A DNA stretch of 26,609 bases from NCBI GenBank assembly GCA_049792815.1, contig JBARBG010000134.1, positions 1 through 26,609 on the forward strand, in the 5' to 3' direction. Position 1 is the first letter of the stretch. Each line of letters begins with the position of its first letter. The notes under the pieces are model-generated. The model saw only the letters and a list, made by a program, of their open reading frames with translations. It searched no databases and was not told where the DNA came from. Below are positions 7,073 to 14,516 of this stretch, in pieces. This DNA comes from DAIDKA01 sp049792815 (GTDB taxonomy: Bacteria; Pseudomonadota; Gammaproteobacteria; Steroidobacterales; Steroidobacteraceae). The position numbers were made by a program, and so were the translations under genes.

Positions 7073-10000
7073 ATATCTCCGCGCCCTTCATCGCCCGCCC
7101 GGTCGCGACCACGCTGCTGACGCTGGGACTGGCGCTGGCCGGCGCGTCCGCCTTCAATCTGCTGCCCGTCGCGCCGCTGCCCAAGATCGATCTTCCGTCC
7201 ATCTATGTTTCGGCAAACCTCCCCGGCGCCAGCCCCGAAGTGATGGCGGCAACGGTGGCCACACCGCTGGAGCGGCACCTGGGCGCCATCGCCGACGTGG
7301 ATGACATGACCTCCTCGAGCAGTGTCGGCAGCAGCAACATCCAGCTGGTGTTCGGCATCGACCGCGACATCGACGGCGCTGCCCGGGACGTCCAGGCGGC
7401 CATCGAAGCGGCGCATGCGGACCTGCCCTCGGCTCTGACGCGCAATCCGTCCTACCGCAAGGTCAACAGCTCACAGCAACCGGTGATGACACTGGCGCTC
7501 ACCTCGAACGTACTCACCCAGGGTCAGATCTACGACGCGGCGGATGCCGTCATCACCCAGCGTCTCTCACAGATAAACGGCGTGGGCGTGGTCAACATCA
7601 ATGGCAGCGCCTTGCCGGCGGTGCGGGTGGAGATCAATCCCCTGGCGCTGTCCAAGTACGGCATCGCCCTGCAGGATGTCGCGGCGGCGATCTCCAACGC
7701 CAATGCCAACGCGCCCAAGGGCTCCATCGAGGTGGGAGATCTGCACTATCAGATCTATACCAATGACAATGCGCGCGAGGCGTCCCAGTACCGTGATCTG
7801 ATCATCGGCAGCCGCAACGGCGGCATCATCCGCTTGAGCGATGTGGCGCAGGTGTTCGACAAGGAGGATGGTGCCACGGAGAACCGGCGCACCTATGGCC
7901 TCTACAACGGCAAGGCCGCTGTCACCATCCAGGTGTTCCAGCAGCCCGGCGCCAACATCGTCGAAGTGGTGGATGCGGTCAAGAACGAGCTGCCGCAGCT
8001 CGAGGCCAACATCGACAAGAACATCGACGTCGCGGTCATTCAGGACCGCTCCATCACCATCCGTGGCTCGCTGCACCAGGTCGAGCAGACCTTGGTCATT
8101 GCCGTGATGATGGTGATCCTGGTGGTCTATATTTTCCTCAACAGTTTCCGCGCGGCGCTGATTCCGGCCGTCGTCGTGCCGGTCTCGCTGCTCGCCACTT
8201 TTGGCATCATGTATCTGGCCGGCTACAGCCTGGACAATTTCTCGCTGATGGCCATGACCATCGCCACCGGATTTGTGGTGGACGATGCCATCGTGGTCAT
8301 GGAGAACACCACGCGCCACATTGAAAACGGCGTCAAGCCCATGCAGGCCTCCCTGCTCGGCGCCCGTGAGGTGGGCTTCACCGTCATTTCCATGAGCCTG
8401 TCGCTGGTCGCCGTGTTCCTGCCGTTCCAGTTCCTGGGCGGCATTCCCGGGCGGCTGTTCAAGGAATTCACGGTGGTCCTGACAGTGGCCATCCTGTTCT
8501 CCCTGGTCGTGTCACTGACCACGACGCCGATGATGTGCTCGCGCCTGCTGGGGCGCGACCGGCACCGCAAGCCGGGCTTCCTGGCGCGCAGCTTCAACAC
8601 AGGCTTCGAGTCCATGCGTCAGGGCTACGAGCGCACGCTGGGCATCAGCCTGAATCATCCGCGACTGACGCTGCTGTCGCTGCTGGCGACCCTGGTTCTG
8701 ACGGGCTATCTGCTCGTGGTACTGCCGAAGGGCTTCATGCCGCAGCAGGACACCGGCCAGCTGCAGGGGGGCATGCGCGGGGACGCCATGGCGTCCTTCG
8801 CGATGATCAAGGGCAAGTTGCAGCAGGTCATCAAGATCATTCAAGCCGACCCGGCGGTGGACCGGGTTGCCGGTGCGGTGGGCGGCGGCGGTTTCAATGG
8901 CAACGCCAGCGCCCAGTTCAATGTGACCCTCAAGCCGCTTTCCGAGCGTCATTTTTCCGCCGACCAGGTGATCAACCGGCTGCGTCCGCAGCTGAACAAG
9001 GTCGATGGCGTGATCACTTTCCTGCAGGCGGTGCAGGATCTGGGTGGCGGTGGCGGCGGGCGCCAGGGCAACTCCGAATATCAGTACACCCTGCTGGGCG
9101 ATGACTTGACCGAACTGCGCGACTGGTCGCAGAAACTGAAGATCGCCCTGCAGGACGTGCCGGAAGTGACCGATGTGGACACCGACCTGCAGCCGGGCGG
9201 CCTGGAAACCGATCTCATCGTGGACCGGGACGCTGCCTCGCGCCTGGGTCTGAACGAGAGCGTGATCGACAGTTCGCTGGGCGACTCCTTCACCCAGGCC
9301 CTGACTTCGACCATCTACGATCCGTACAATCCGCAGCAATACCACGTGGTCCTGGAAGTGGCGCCCGAGTACTCACAGAACCCTGAAGTGTTGAAGGGGA
9401 TGTTCCTGAGCACCTCCGGGGGCAAGATCTCCGGCACCCAGGCCACCCAGGCCGTGGCCGGCACCACTTCGTTCAAAGGAGTGTCCAAATCGGCGAGCTC
9501 GGTGGCCCAGGATGCGGCGCGCAACCTGGCCTCAAACTCCCTGGCGAACGCCGGTCGCGGCAATACCTCCACCGGCGCCGCGATCAGCCTGGCGGCCGAG
9601 CCGGTGGTGCCGTTCTCCGCCTTCAGCCACTACGTCACGTCCACGACGCCCACCAGCGTCAACCATACGGGGACGTCAATCTCGACCTCCTTCTCGTACA
9701 ATCTGGCGGACGGTGTGGCCCTGAGCACCGCGCTGACGGCGATCGAGCAGACGATGGCCCGCATCCACATGCCCATCAGCGTCCACGGCGCCGCTTACGG
9801 CACGGCGCAACTGTTCCAGCAATCGGCCAGCAGTCAGCCGATGATGCTGCTCGCGGGAGTGGTTGCAATCTATGTGGTGCTGGGCATGCTCTATGAGAGC
9901 TTCACCCAGCCCATCACCATCATTTCGACCATTCCCTCGGCAGGCCTTGGAGCACTGCTGGCGCTGCTGCTGACCAACACCGAACTGAGTCTGGTGTCAT

Positions 10001-10392
10001 TCCTGGGAATCATGCTGCTGATCGGCATCGTGAAGAAGAACGCCATCATGATGGTGGATTTCGCATTGGACGCGGAACGCAACCTGGGCCTGGTTTCGCG
10101 TGACGCCATTGCACGCGCCTGCTCGCTGCGCTTCCGGCCCATCATGATGACCACCTGCGCCGCCATCGCCGGCGCCCTGCCGCTGGCGCTGTCGACGGGT
10201 GATGGCACCGAGCTGCGCCGTCCGCTGGGTATTTCCATCGTCGGCGGCCTCATCGTCAGCCAGCTGCTGACGCTCTACACCACCCCGGTGGTTTATCTGT
10301 ATATCCGTCGCATCGGCGCCAAGGGCCGCGCACGCAAGCAGCAGGAACTGCGAGCCGGCGCCAGCCCCGGGGCACCTGCCACTGCTCACTAG
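7069..10392 (+). CDS. mdtC: RND efflux permease, MdtC-like (HAE1 family) with extra periplasmic insert
   Basis: An 1107-residue RND permease, the likely second pump subunit of a mixed trimer with the preceding gene. It opens with NISAPFIARPVATTLL and keeps the proton-relay pair D405/D406 in GFVVDDAIVVMEN and K989/K990 in GIVKKNAIMMVDF. The start is GTG at 7069, overlapping the mdtB-like stop (GTGA), so translation is probably coupled. It is about 70-80 residues longer than usual: residues 786-842 are a Ser/Ala/Thr/Asn-rich, low-complexity stretch in the second periplasmic region, and a run of six glycines lies near residue 659. The distance between relay Asp and Lys is 64 residues greater than in its neighbour, which locates the added length. 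No outer-membrane factor gene follows. Confidence 0.9.
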   Translation: MNISAPFIARPVATTLLTLGLALAGASAFNLLPVAPLPKIDLPSIYVSANLPGASPEVMAATVATPLERHLGAIADVDDMTSSSSVGSSNIQLVFGIDRDIDGAARDVQAAIEAAHADLPSALTRNPSYRKVNSSQQPVMTLALTSNVLTQGQIYDAADAVITQRLSQINGVGVVNINGSALPAVRVEINPLALSKYGIALQDVAAAISNANANAPKGSIEVGDLHYQIYTNDNAREASQYRDLIIGSRNGGIIRLSDVAQVFDKEDGATENRRTYGLYNGKAAVTIQVFQQPGANIVEVVDAVKNELPQLEANIDKNIDVAVIQDRSITIRGSLHQVEQTLVIAVMMVILVVYIFLNSFRAALIPAVVVPVSLLATFGIMYLAGYSLDNFSLMAMTIATGFVVDDAIVVMENTTRHIENGVKPMQASLLGAREVGFTVISMSLSLVAVFLPFQFLGGIPGRLFKEFTVVLTVAILFSLVVSLTTTPMMCSRLLGRDRHRKPGFLARSFNTGFESMRQGYERTLGISLNHPRLTLLSLLATLVLTGYLLVVLPKGFMPQQDTGQLQGGMRGDAMASFAMIKGKLQQVIKIIQADPAVDRVAGAVGGGGFNGNASAQFNVTLKPLSERHFSADQVINRLRPQLNKVDGVITFLQAVQDLGGGGGGRQGNSEYQYTLLGDDLTELRDWSQKLKIALQDVPEVTDVDTDLQPGGLETDLIVDRDAASRLGLNESVIDSSLGDSFTQALTSTIYDPYNPQQYHVVLEVAPEYSQNPEVLKGMFLSTSGGKISGTQATQAVAGTTSFKGVSKSASSVAQDAARNLASNSLANAGRGNTSTGAAISLAAEPVVPFSAFSHYVTSTTPTSVNHTGTSISTSFSYNLADGVALSTALTAIEQTMARIHMPISVHGAAYGTAQLFQQSASSQPMMLLAGVVAIYVVLGMLYESFTQPITIISTIPSAGLGALLALLLTNTELSLVSFLGIMLLIGIVKKNAIMMVDFALDAERNLGLVSRDAIARACSLRFRPIMMTTCAAIAGALPLALSTGDGTELRRPLGISIVGGLIVSQLLTLYTTPVVYLYIRRIGAKGRARKQQELRAGASPGAPATAH

Positions 10393-10408
10393 CTGCGGGG
10401 TCAGAACC

Positions 10409-11641
10409 ATGACGATTCGCCACGTGTTCCCGGTCGCCGTACTGGTGTGCGCGGCGGGCCTTGCGGCCCCGGCGTCTGCCCAGCAAAGCGTCCCGTTCGC
10501 CAACGGCGTGCCCGTCGCCCCGATAGGACTTGCCAATCAGCCGCTGGGCAAGGGTCCCTTCTACTACAAGACAGCCGAGCAGCAGGACATCCGCGTGACG
10601 GTGCTGCTGCGTGACATCGAATATCCCTATGCGCTGGCATGGTTGCCCACCGGCGAGATGCTGTTTACGCAGCGTCGCGGCCTGCTGCGCATCGTGCGCA
10701 ACGGCGTACTGGATTCCAAGCCGGTCGAGGGCGGACCGGCGGCGGTGTTCTCCGGTGAGTCGGGCTCGATTGGCGCGGTACACGGTTACATGAACATCGC
10801 GCTGCATCCACGGTTCGCCGAGAACCACTTGCTGTACCTGAGCTACACCAAGCCGCTCGGCGACAAGCGCACCGCGGTGGCCGTTGCGCGCGGCCGGCTC
10901 GACGGCAACCGCTTGCGCGATGTGAAGGACGTGTTCGTCGCCGCGGACGTGCGCGGCGCGCTGGCGATGACGGTTACCGCCGATGGCATGCTGTGGCTCG
11001 CGACGGCCGGCAACGCCGATGCACAGAACCCCGATTCGCTTGGCGGCAAGGTACTACGACTGAAGGACGATGGCGGTATCCCTGCCGATAACCCCTTCGT
11101 CGGCAAGGCCGGCACAAGACCGGAGGTCTATACGCTTGGGCACCGCAGCGTGCTGGGCTTCACGCAACATCCCGTGACGCACGAGATGTGGATCTCGGAG
11201 ATGGGACCCGACGGCGGCGATGAAATCAACGTGCTCAAGCCGGGTCGCAACTACGGTTGGCCGCTGGTGAGCCTCGGCCGCACCTATCCGGGCCCATGGC
11301 AGGCGAAGGTCAATGAACCGACTCACGCCGGATTTGAACCTCCGATCATCTACTGGATGCCGTCAATCTCCCCAACCGGTCTCACCTTCTATACGGCAGA
11401 TCGCCTGCCGAAGTGGAAGGGCGATCTGTTCGTTGCCGGCGTGCGCTATGGGGAGATCCCCGGTACCGGTCGCCTGGATCGGGTGCTGATGAACGCGAAC
11501 ATGGAGGAGCTGCGTCGCGAATCCCTGCTGGTGGACCTGCATCAGCGTATCCGCGACGTCAAGCAGGGGCCTGACGGCCTGCTGTATGTCGCGACCGATG
11601 AACCGCACGGCGCCATCCTGCGGATTGAGCCTGCCCGGTAG
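10409..11641 (+). CDS. PQQ-dependent sugar dehydrogenase-fold protein, exported, active site degenerate
   Basis: A 410-residue protein with a signal peptide (MTIRHVFPVAVLVCAAGLAAPASA, cleavage near A24) and the six-bladed propeller of the soluble glucose / aldose sugar dehydrogenase family (YliI type). Family marks retained are IALHPRFAEN, GGKVLRLKDDG, PADNPFVG, GPDGGDEIN (calcium-site region), NYGWP and RIRDVKQGPDGLLYVATDE. In YliI the catalytic segment reads NHFGGRL; here it is D180-V-R-G-A-L, so the histidine and following arginine are missing. The GxRNPQG cofactor segment is G244-H-R-S-V-L-G, losing the asparagine. It may therefore not be an ordinary PQQ sugar oxidase. It sits 16 bases after the RND permease and 8 before a membrane protein, so probably in one transcript, acting in the periplasm. 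Fold assignment is confident, activity is not. Confidence 0.8.
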   Translation: MTIRHVFPVAVLVCAAGLAAPASAQQSVPFANGVPVAPIGLANQPLGKGPFYYKTAEQQDIRVTVLLRDIEYPYALAWLPTGEMLFTQRRGLLRIVRNGVLDSKPVEGGPAAVFSGESGSIGAVHGYMNIALHPRFAENHLLYLSYTKPLGDKRTAVAVARGRLDGNRLRDVKDVFVAADVRGALAMTVTADGMLWLATAGNADAQNPDSLGGKVLRLKDDGGIPADNPFVGKAGTRPEVYTLGHRSVLGFTQHPVTHEMWISEMGPDGGDEINVLKPGRNYGWPLVSLGRTYPGPWQAKVNEPTHAGFEPPIIYWMPSISPTGLTFYTADRLPKWKGDLFVAGVRYGEIPGTGRLDRVLMNANMEELRRESLLVDLHQRIRDVKQGPDGLLYVATDEPHGAILRIEPAR

Positions 11642-11649
11642 AGGTATCC

Positions 11650-12063
11650 ATGCTACGCAGCGTGATCGCGGTGCTCGCCGGCATCCTCACCCTCACGGTG
11701 CTTTCGTTCGCCATCGAGGCGGCGATGGACCCGCTGTTGCTGCGACTGTTTCCCCATGCACTGCCGAATGAGACGGCGCTCGGGTTAAACCCAATGGTGC
11801 GTGCGCTGATGGCCGCCTATGGCGCGGCATCCATCCTCGCGGGTGGGTACGTCACCGCTCGGCTCGCGCGCCGCGCTCCCGTCGGCCACGCGCTTGCAAT
11901 GGGCTTCCTGCAATGCGCACTGACGCTCGTTGCCATGCTTACATTGTCGAAACATGCGTCGACGTGGGTATGGCTCACGTCGGCCATCATGGCCGTGCCA
12001 GCGGCCTGGATCGGCGGACTCGTTTACGCGCGCCGCGCGCCGGTGACTAGCCGCGCCCGATAA
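11650..12063 (+). CDS. Small integral membrane protein of unknown function
   Basis: A 137-residue hydrophobic protein with about four membrane segments: near residues 4-22, 50-68, 75-99 and 103-124. I do not recognise the family. A GAGGT ribosome site lies 5 bases before the ATG, and the gap to the PQQ-fold gene is 8 bases, so it is probably the last gene of the efflux run. Its last 17 bases overlap the end of the convergent SDR gene. The C-terminus is basic (YARRAPVTSRAR), suggesting a cytoplasmic end. Confidence 0.72.
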   Translation: MLRSVIAVLAGILTLTVLSFAIEAAMDPLLLRLFPHALPNETALGLNPMVRALMAAYGAASILAGGYVTARLARRAPVGHALAMGFLQCALTLVAMLTLSKHASTWVWLTSAIMAVPAAWIGGLVYARRAPVTSRAR

Positions 12064-12787
12064 AGGGCATCTTGGTCGCCATGATGGTCAGGAACTGGAC
12101 ATTGGCGGACAGCGGCAGGCGCGCCATATTCAGTACGGCCTGGGCCACATGCTCCACATCCATCAGCGGCTCAGGTGTGGCGCTGGCCTTGGCCAGCTTG
12201 TCGGCGAGCTCGGTGCGCGCATTGCCGATGTCGATCTGACCGCAGGCGATGTCGTACTCCCGGCCATCCAGGGAGGTGGACTTGGTGAGGCCGGTGATGG
12301 CGTGTTTGGTGGCGGTGTAGGCCGCCGAGCGCGTACGGGGGGCGTGAGCGGAGATCGAACCATTGTTGATGATGCGTCCGCCGCGCGGGTCCTGGGTCTT
12401 CATGATGCGGAAGGCCTCCTGGGTGCACAGGAAGGGGCCGGTGAGATTGGTGGCGACTACGGCGTTCCAGGTGGCCAGGGGCAGCTCTTCCAGCGGCACT
12501 GCCGGGGCGCTGATTCCGGCGTTGTTGAACAACAGGTCCAGGCGCCCGAACTCGCCCCGGGTCCTGGCGAACAGCCCCTGAACCGAACTCGCCTCGGTCA
12601 CATCGCAGGCCACCGCCAGGGCGTTGCGAGCGGCGGCGCCGGCGGCGAGCAGCACCTCCTGCAGCGCCGTCTGGCGGCGACCGGCCAGGACCACCCGGTA
12701 GCCATCGGCCAAAAACGCAAGGGCCACCGCGCGGCCAATGCCGCTGCCCGCACCCGTGATCACCGCGACCCGCAACGCTGAACTCAT
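12047..12787 (-). CDS. Short-chain dehydrogenase/reductase (SDR) family oxidoreductase
   Basis: A 246-residue classical SDR, a cytoplasmic NAD(P)-dependent oxidoreductase. The cofactor motif TGAGSGIG is at residues 11-18, NNAG at about 87-90, the catalytic serine lies in the NNGSIS segment, and YTATK supplies catalytic Tyr and Lys. Residues AGRR after the second strand suggest a preference for NADP, since Arg there often contacts the 2'-phosphate; this is inference. The substrate is unknown. The start is ATG 12787 with a GGTGGAG stretch just upstream. The gene converges on the membrane protein gene and overlaps its end by 17 bases, so the two 3' ends cannot evolve independently. Confidence 0.9.
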   Translation of the reverse strand: MSSALRVAVITGAGSGIGRAVALAFLADGYRVVLAGRRQTALQEVLLAAGAAARNALAVACDVTEASSVQGLFARTRGEFGRLDLLFNNAGISAPAVPLEELPLATWNAVVATNLTGPFLCTQEAFRIMKTQDPRGGRIINNGSISAHAPRTRSAAYTATKHAITGLTKSTSLDGREYDIACGQIDIGNARTELADKLAKASATPEPLMDVEHVAQAVLNMARLPLSANVQFLTIMATKMPFIGRG

Positions 12788-12959
12788 CGCTCCACCCCAC
12801 TGCTCGTGGCACCCGGCGGGCGCCCCTCAGCACGGCATTGTATGCGCCCCGCCACGTTGAGACGCGGCTCGCAAATTCATATGGTTGCGCTGAACATGTC
12901 GCATGTCTGTAATACCTTCAGTGCAGTCTTTCGCCGTTGGAGCCCTTGAGACCAAACCC

Positions 12960-13181
12960 ATGCCGCTGACTTCCATGTCGATCATCAGCATGCGACGCGA
13001 TCTGTCGGTGCGCTTTGAGACCGCCACCCGGCAGTGGCTGGCGGCGCGTGCCGCCTACCGCCGACTGCACGAATCCCACGTCAAGGACCTGTTTGCGCTG
13101 CGTGATGCCGCGCACCGCCTGGATCAGGTCGAGCGCGGGCGCAACGCCCTGCTGCGCGATCTGAAGGCCCTGTCGGACTGA
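12960..13181 (+). CDS. Small basic helical hypothetical protein
   Basis: A short ORF of 73 residues from ATG 12960. It can be extended to ATG 12903 or shortened to ATG 12990. Third codon positions become GC-rich only after about 12945, which argues against the longest form. The body is a charged helix (RRDLSVRFETATRQWLAARA, then RLDQVERGRNALLRDLK), compatible with a small coiled coil. I do not recognise it. It is followed 14-50 bases later by the tautomerase gene, depending on that gene's start. No good ribosome site is visible for any start, so expression is unproven. Confidence 0.5.
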   Translation: MPLTSMSIISMRRDLSVRFETATRQWLAARAAYRRLHESHVKDLFALRDAAHRLDQVERGRNALLRDLKALSD

Positions 13182-13231
13182 CCAGCCCCCCGCGCTTGCC
13201 CGACCCTGAAGGGTCGTGCGATGCTTTTGCG

Positions 13232-13639
13232 GTGTCCCACATCGTCATAGAGCATTCGGCGAACCTGCGCCGGCAGCTGAACCTGCCCAAGTTCGTCGAG
13301 GCCATTCGGCAGGCGGCGCTGGCCACCGGCATCTTTCCGCGCAGCGGCATGCGCACCCGAGCCTATGAAAGTGACCCCTACAGCGATGCGGGACGCCGCC
13401 CGGACAACACCTTTATTCACCTTTCCGTCAACGTCGGGGAGGGTCGGGACCATGCCACCCGTCGGCAGGCCTGCGAGGAGATTTTCGCTGCGGCCTGCGA
13501 ACAGTTGCGCGAGGTCCATGCCCGGGCGCCCCAGGGTATATCGGTGGGCATTTCGGTGGAGATGCAGGAACGCGAACCGGACGCCAGCCTCCGGCAGGGC
13601 AATATCCACGACTACGTGCAGGCCCGGGCCCGCCGCTAG
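13232..13639 (+). CDS. 5-carboxymethyl-2-hydroxymuconate isomerase (CHMI) family protein lacking Pro-1
   Basis: A tautomerase-superfamily protein of 135 residues from GTG 13232, near the 126 residues of E. coli HpaF. HpaF isomerises a homoprotocatechuate breakdown product. Similarity runs through SHIVIEHSANLR, ATGIFPRSGMRTRAYESD, the FIHLSVNVGEGR strand, ISVGISVEMQE and a closing NIHDYV. In HpaF the mature protein starts with Pro-1, the catalytic base, in PHFIVE; here the aligned residue is Ser (GTG TCC CAC). An in-frame TTG at 13196 would give a longer protein starting Met-Pro, but that proline is not aligned with the domain. No other hpa genes are near, so it is probably not part of a homoprotocatechuate operon. 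Confidence 0.75.
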   Translation: MSHIVIEHSANLRRQLNLPKFVEAIRQAALATGIFPRSGMRTRAYESDPYSDAGRRPDNTFIHLSVNVGEGRDHATRRQACEEIFAAACEQLREVHARAPQGISVGISVEMQEREPDASLRQGNIHDYVQARARR

Positions 13640-13642
13640 GCC

Positions 13643-14407
13643 TCACTCGGGCGGATCGCGCGGGGTTCCCAGGGCGGTGTAGAAGACGGTAATCCCCGGA
13701 TCGGTTCCCACCAGGTAAAGACCGATATGACCGTCGGCGATGCGGGCGACCCCGACATAATGTGAGCTGCCATCGGTCGTGGCCATGGTGACGCTGCAGT
13801 CCGGACGCAGCCGCAGCTGTGCGGTGCCTGAGCCCCCAGTGCTCACCGTCGCGCCCAGATTGGTGGTGCTGTCGGTAATCAACAGATTGCCTGCCGCATC
13901 CGCGCTCACCGTGGAGACATGAGTTTCCGGGCCATTGGGCGAGAACAGCATCAGGCCGCGGGCCGCATAGGTGGCGGCGGGCAGGGATTCGCAGGTGGTG
14001 CGTTCCAGGCGCAGGGCGTCACCGGTGGCATAGGCGTTCGGTTCGGTGCCAATGAGCAGCAGGTGCTCGCCCTCATCGGCAATCACCCCGGCCGCATGCT
14101 CGATGGCACCTGTCGGGTCGCTGGCGGTCTGCGTGAACGCGCAGTTTTCATTGACGGTGTAGGTGCCGATCAGGGTGCGGTTGGCGACCGTGACACCGTC
14201 CTGGGACATGGTGGCTACCGAACCAACGTGGCCGTGCCCGTCGAAATCGACCAGGCCCACCAGGGCCACCGCAATGGGGCTGGCAAGGTCGGATCGTGAA
14301 GTGATGACATAGCGCCCGTTCAGGGTCGCCTGCGAACACGGGGCATGGGCGTGGGCCGTCGCGCCTATCAGCAACGTGAGCAGGCCAAGCAGCGCTCGGA
14401 TCCTCAT
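13643..14407 (-). CDS. Exported hypothetical protein with two internal repeats
   Basis: A 254-residue protein with a clear signal peptide (RIRALLGLLTLLIGATAHA, cleavage near residues 20-22). The mature part consists of two similar halves of about 115 residues. Each begins with Cys, contains a GTYTVNENC- or LRLRPDC-type strand, and ends in a strand carrying L-V/I-G-T-D/E-P. The four cysteines at 24, 89, 139 and 204 are spaced 65 apart within each half, so one disulfide per half is likely. The pattern of GRY...DFDGHGH...GTYTVNENC resembles secreted beta-rich repeat proteins of unknown function. The gene lies 109 bases downstream of glyS, separated by a hairpin, and converges on the tautomerase gene, with 3 bases between their stops. 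The role is unknown; location is probably periplasm or outside. Confidence 0.75.
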   Translation of the reverse strand: MRIRALLGLLTLLIGATAHAHAPCSQATLNGRYVITSRSDLASPIAVALVGLVDFDGHGHVGSVATMSQDGVTVANRTLIGTYTVNENCAFTQTASDPTGAIEHAAGVIADEGEHLLLIGTEPNAYATGDALRLERTTCESLPAATYAARGLMLFSPNGPETHVSTVSADAAGNLLITDSTTNLGATVSTGGSGTAQLRLRPDCSVTMATTDGSSHYVGVARIADGHIGLYLVGTDPGITVFYTALGTPRDPPE

Positions 14408-14449
14408 GGCTGCGACAGTCTACCCGGGCCGAGTGGCCACTAATGTGAA

Positions 14450-14478
14450 GGCCCCGGGGGTCTTGCGACACCGGGGCC
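14450..14478 (-). terminator. Possible terminator hairpin after glyS
   Basis: GGCCCCGG at 14450-14457 pairs perfectly with CCGGGGCC at 14471-14478 across a 13-base loop. Reading along the minus strand it lies about 40 bases after the glyS stop and before the start of the exported protein gene. The following bases (TTCACATT) are only modestly T-rich, so termination may be partial. No other role is evident. Confidence 0.45.
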
Positions 14479-14489
14479 CTTTGGTCGGT

Positions 14490-14508
14490 AAAGCTTTAGC
14501 TTAAGCTT
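14490..14508. repeat. Short AAGCT-type repeat just downstream of glyS
   Basis: The motif AAGCT recurs three times at a 6-base period on the minus strand, and includes the perfect 10-bp palindrome AGCTTAAGCT at 14498-14507. It is AT-rich against a GC-rich background. It sits between the glyS stop and the hairpin; no function can be stated. Confidence 0.4.
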
Positions 14509-14516
14509 GTCGGCCG

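Noticed and set aside
13221..13250. ATG 13221 with GAAGG 8 bases upstream as the true tautomerase start through a frameshift
   Set aside because: It opens only a nine-codon frame before a stop. A frameshift would be needed to join the domain, and the domain frame is itself open with a GTG start.
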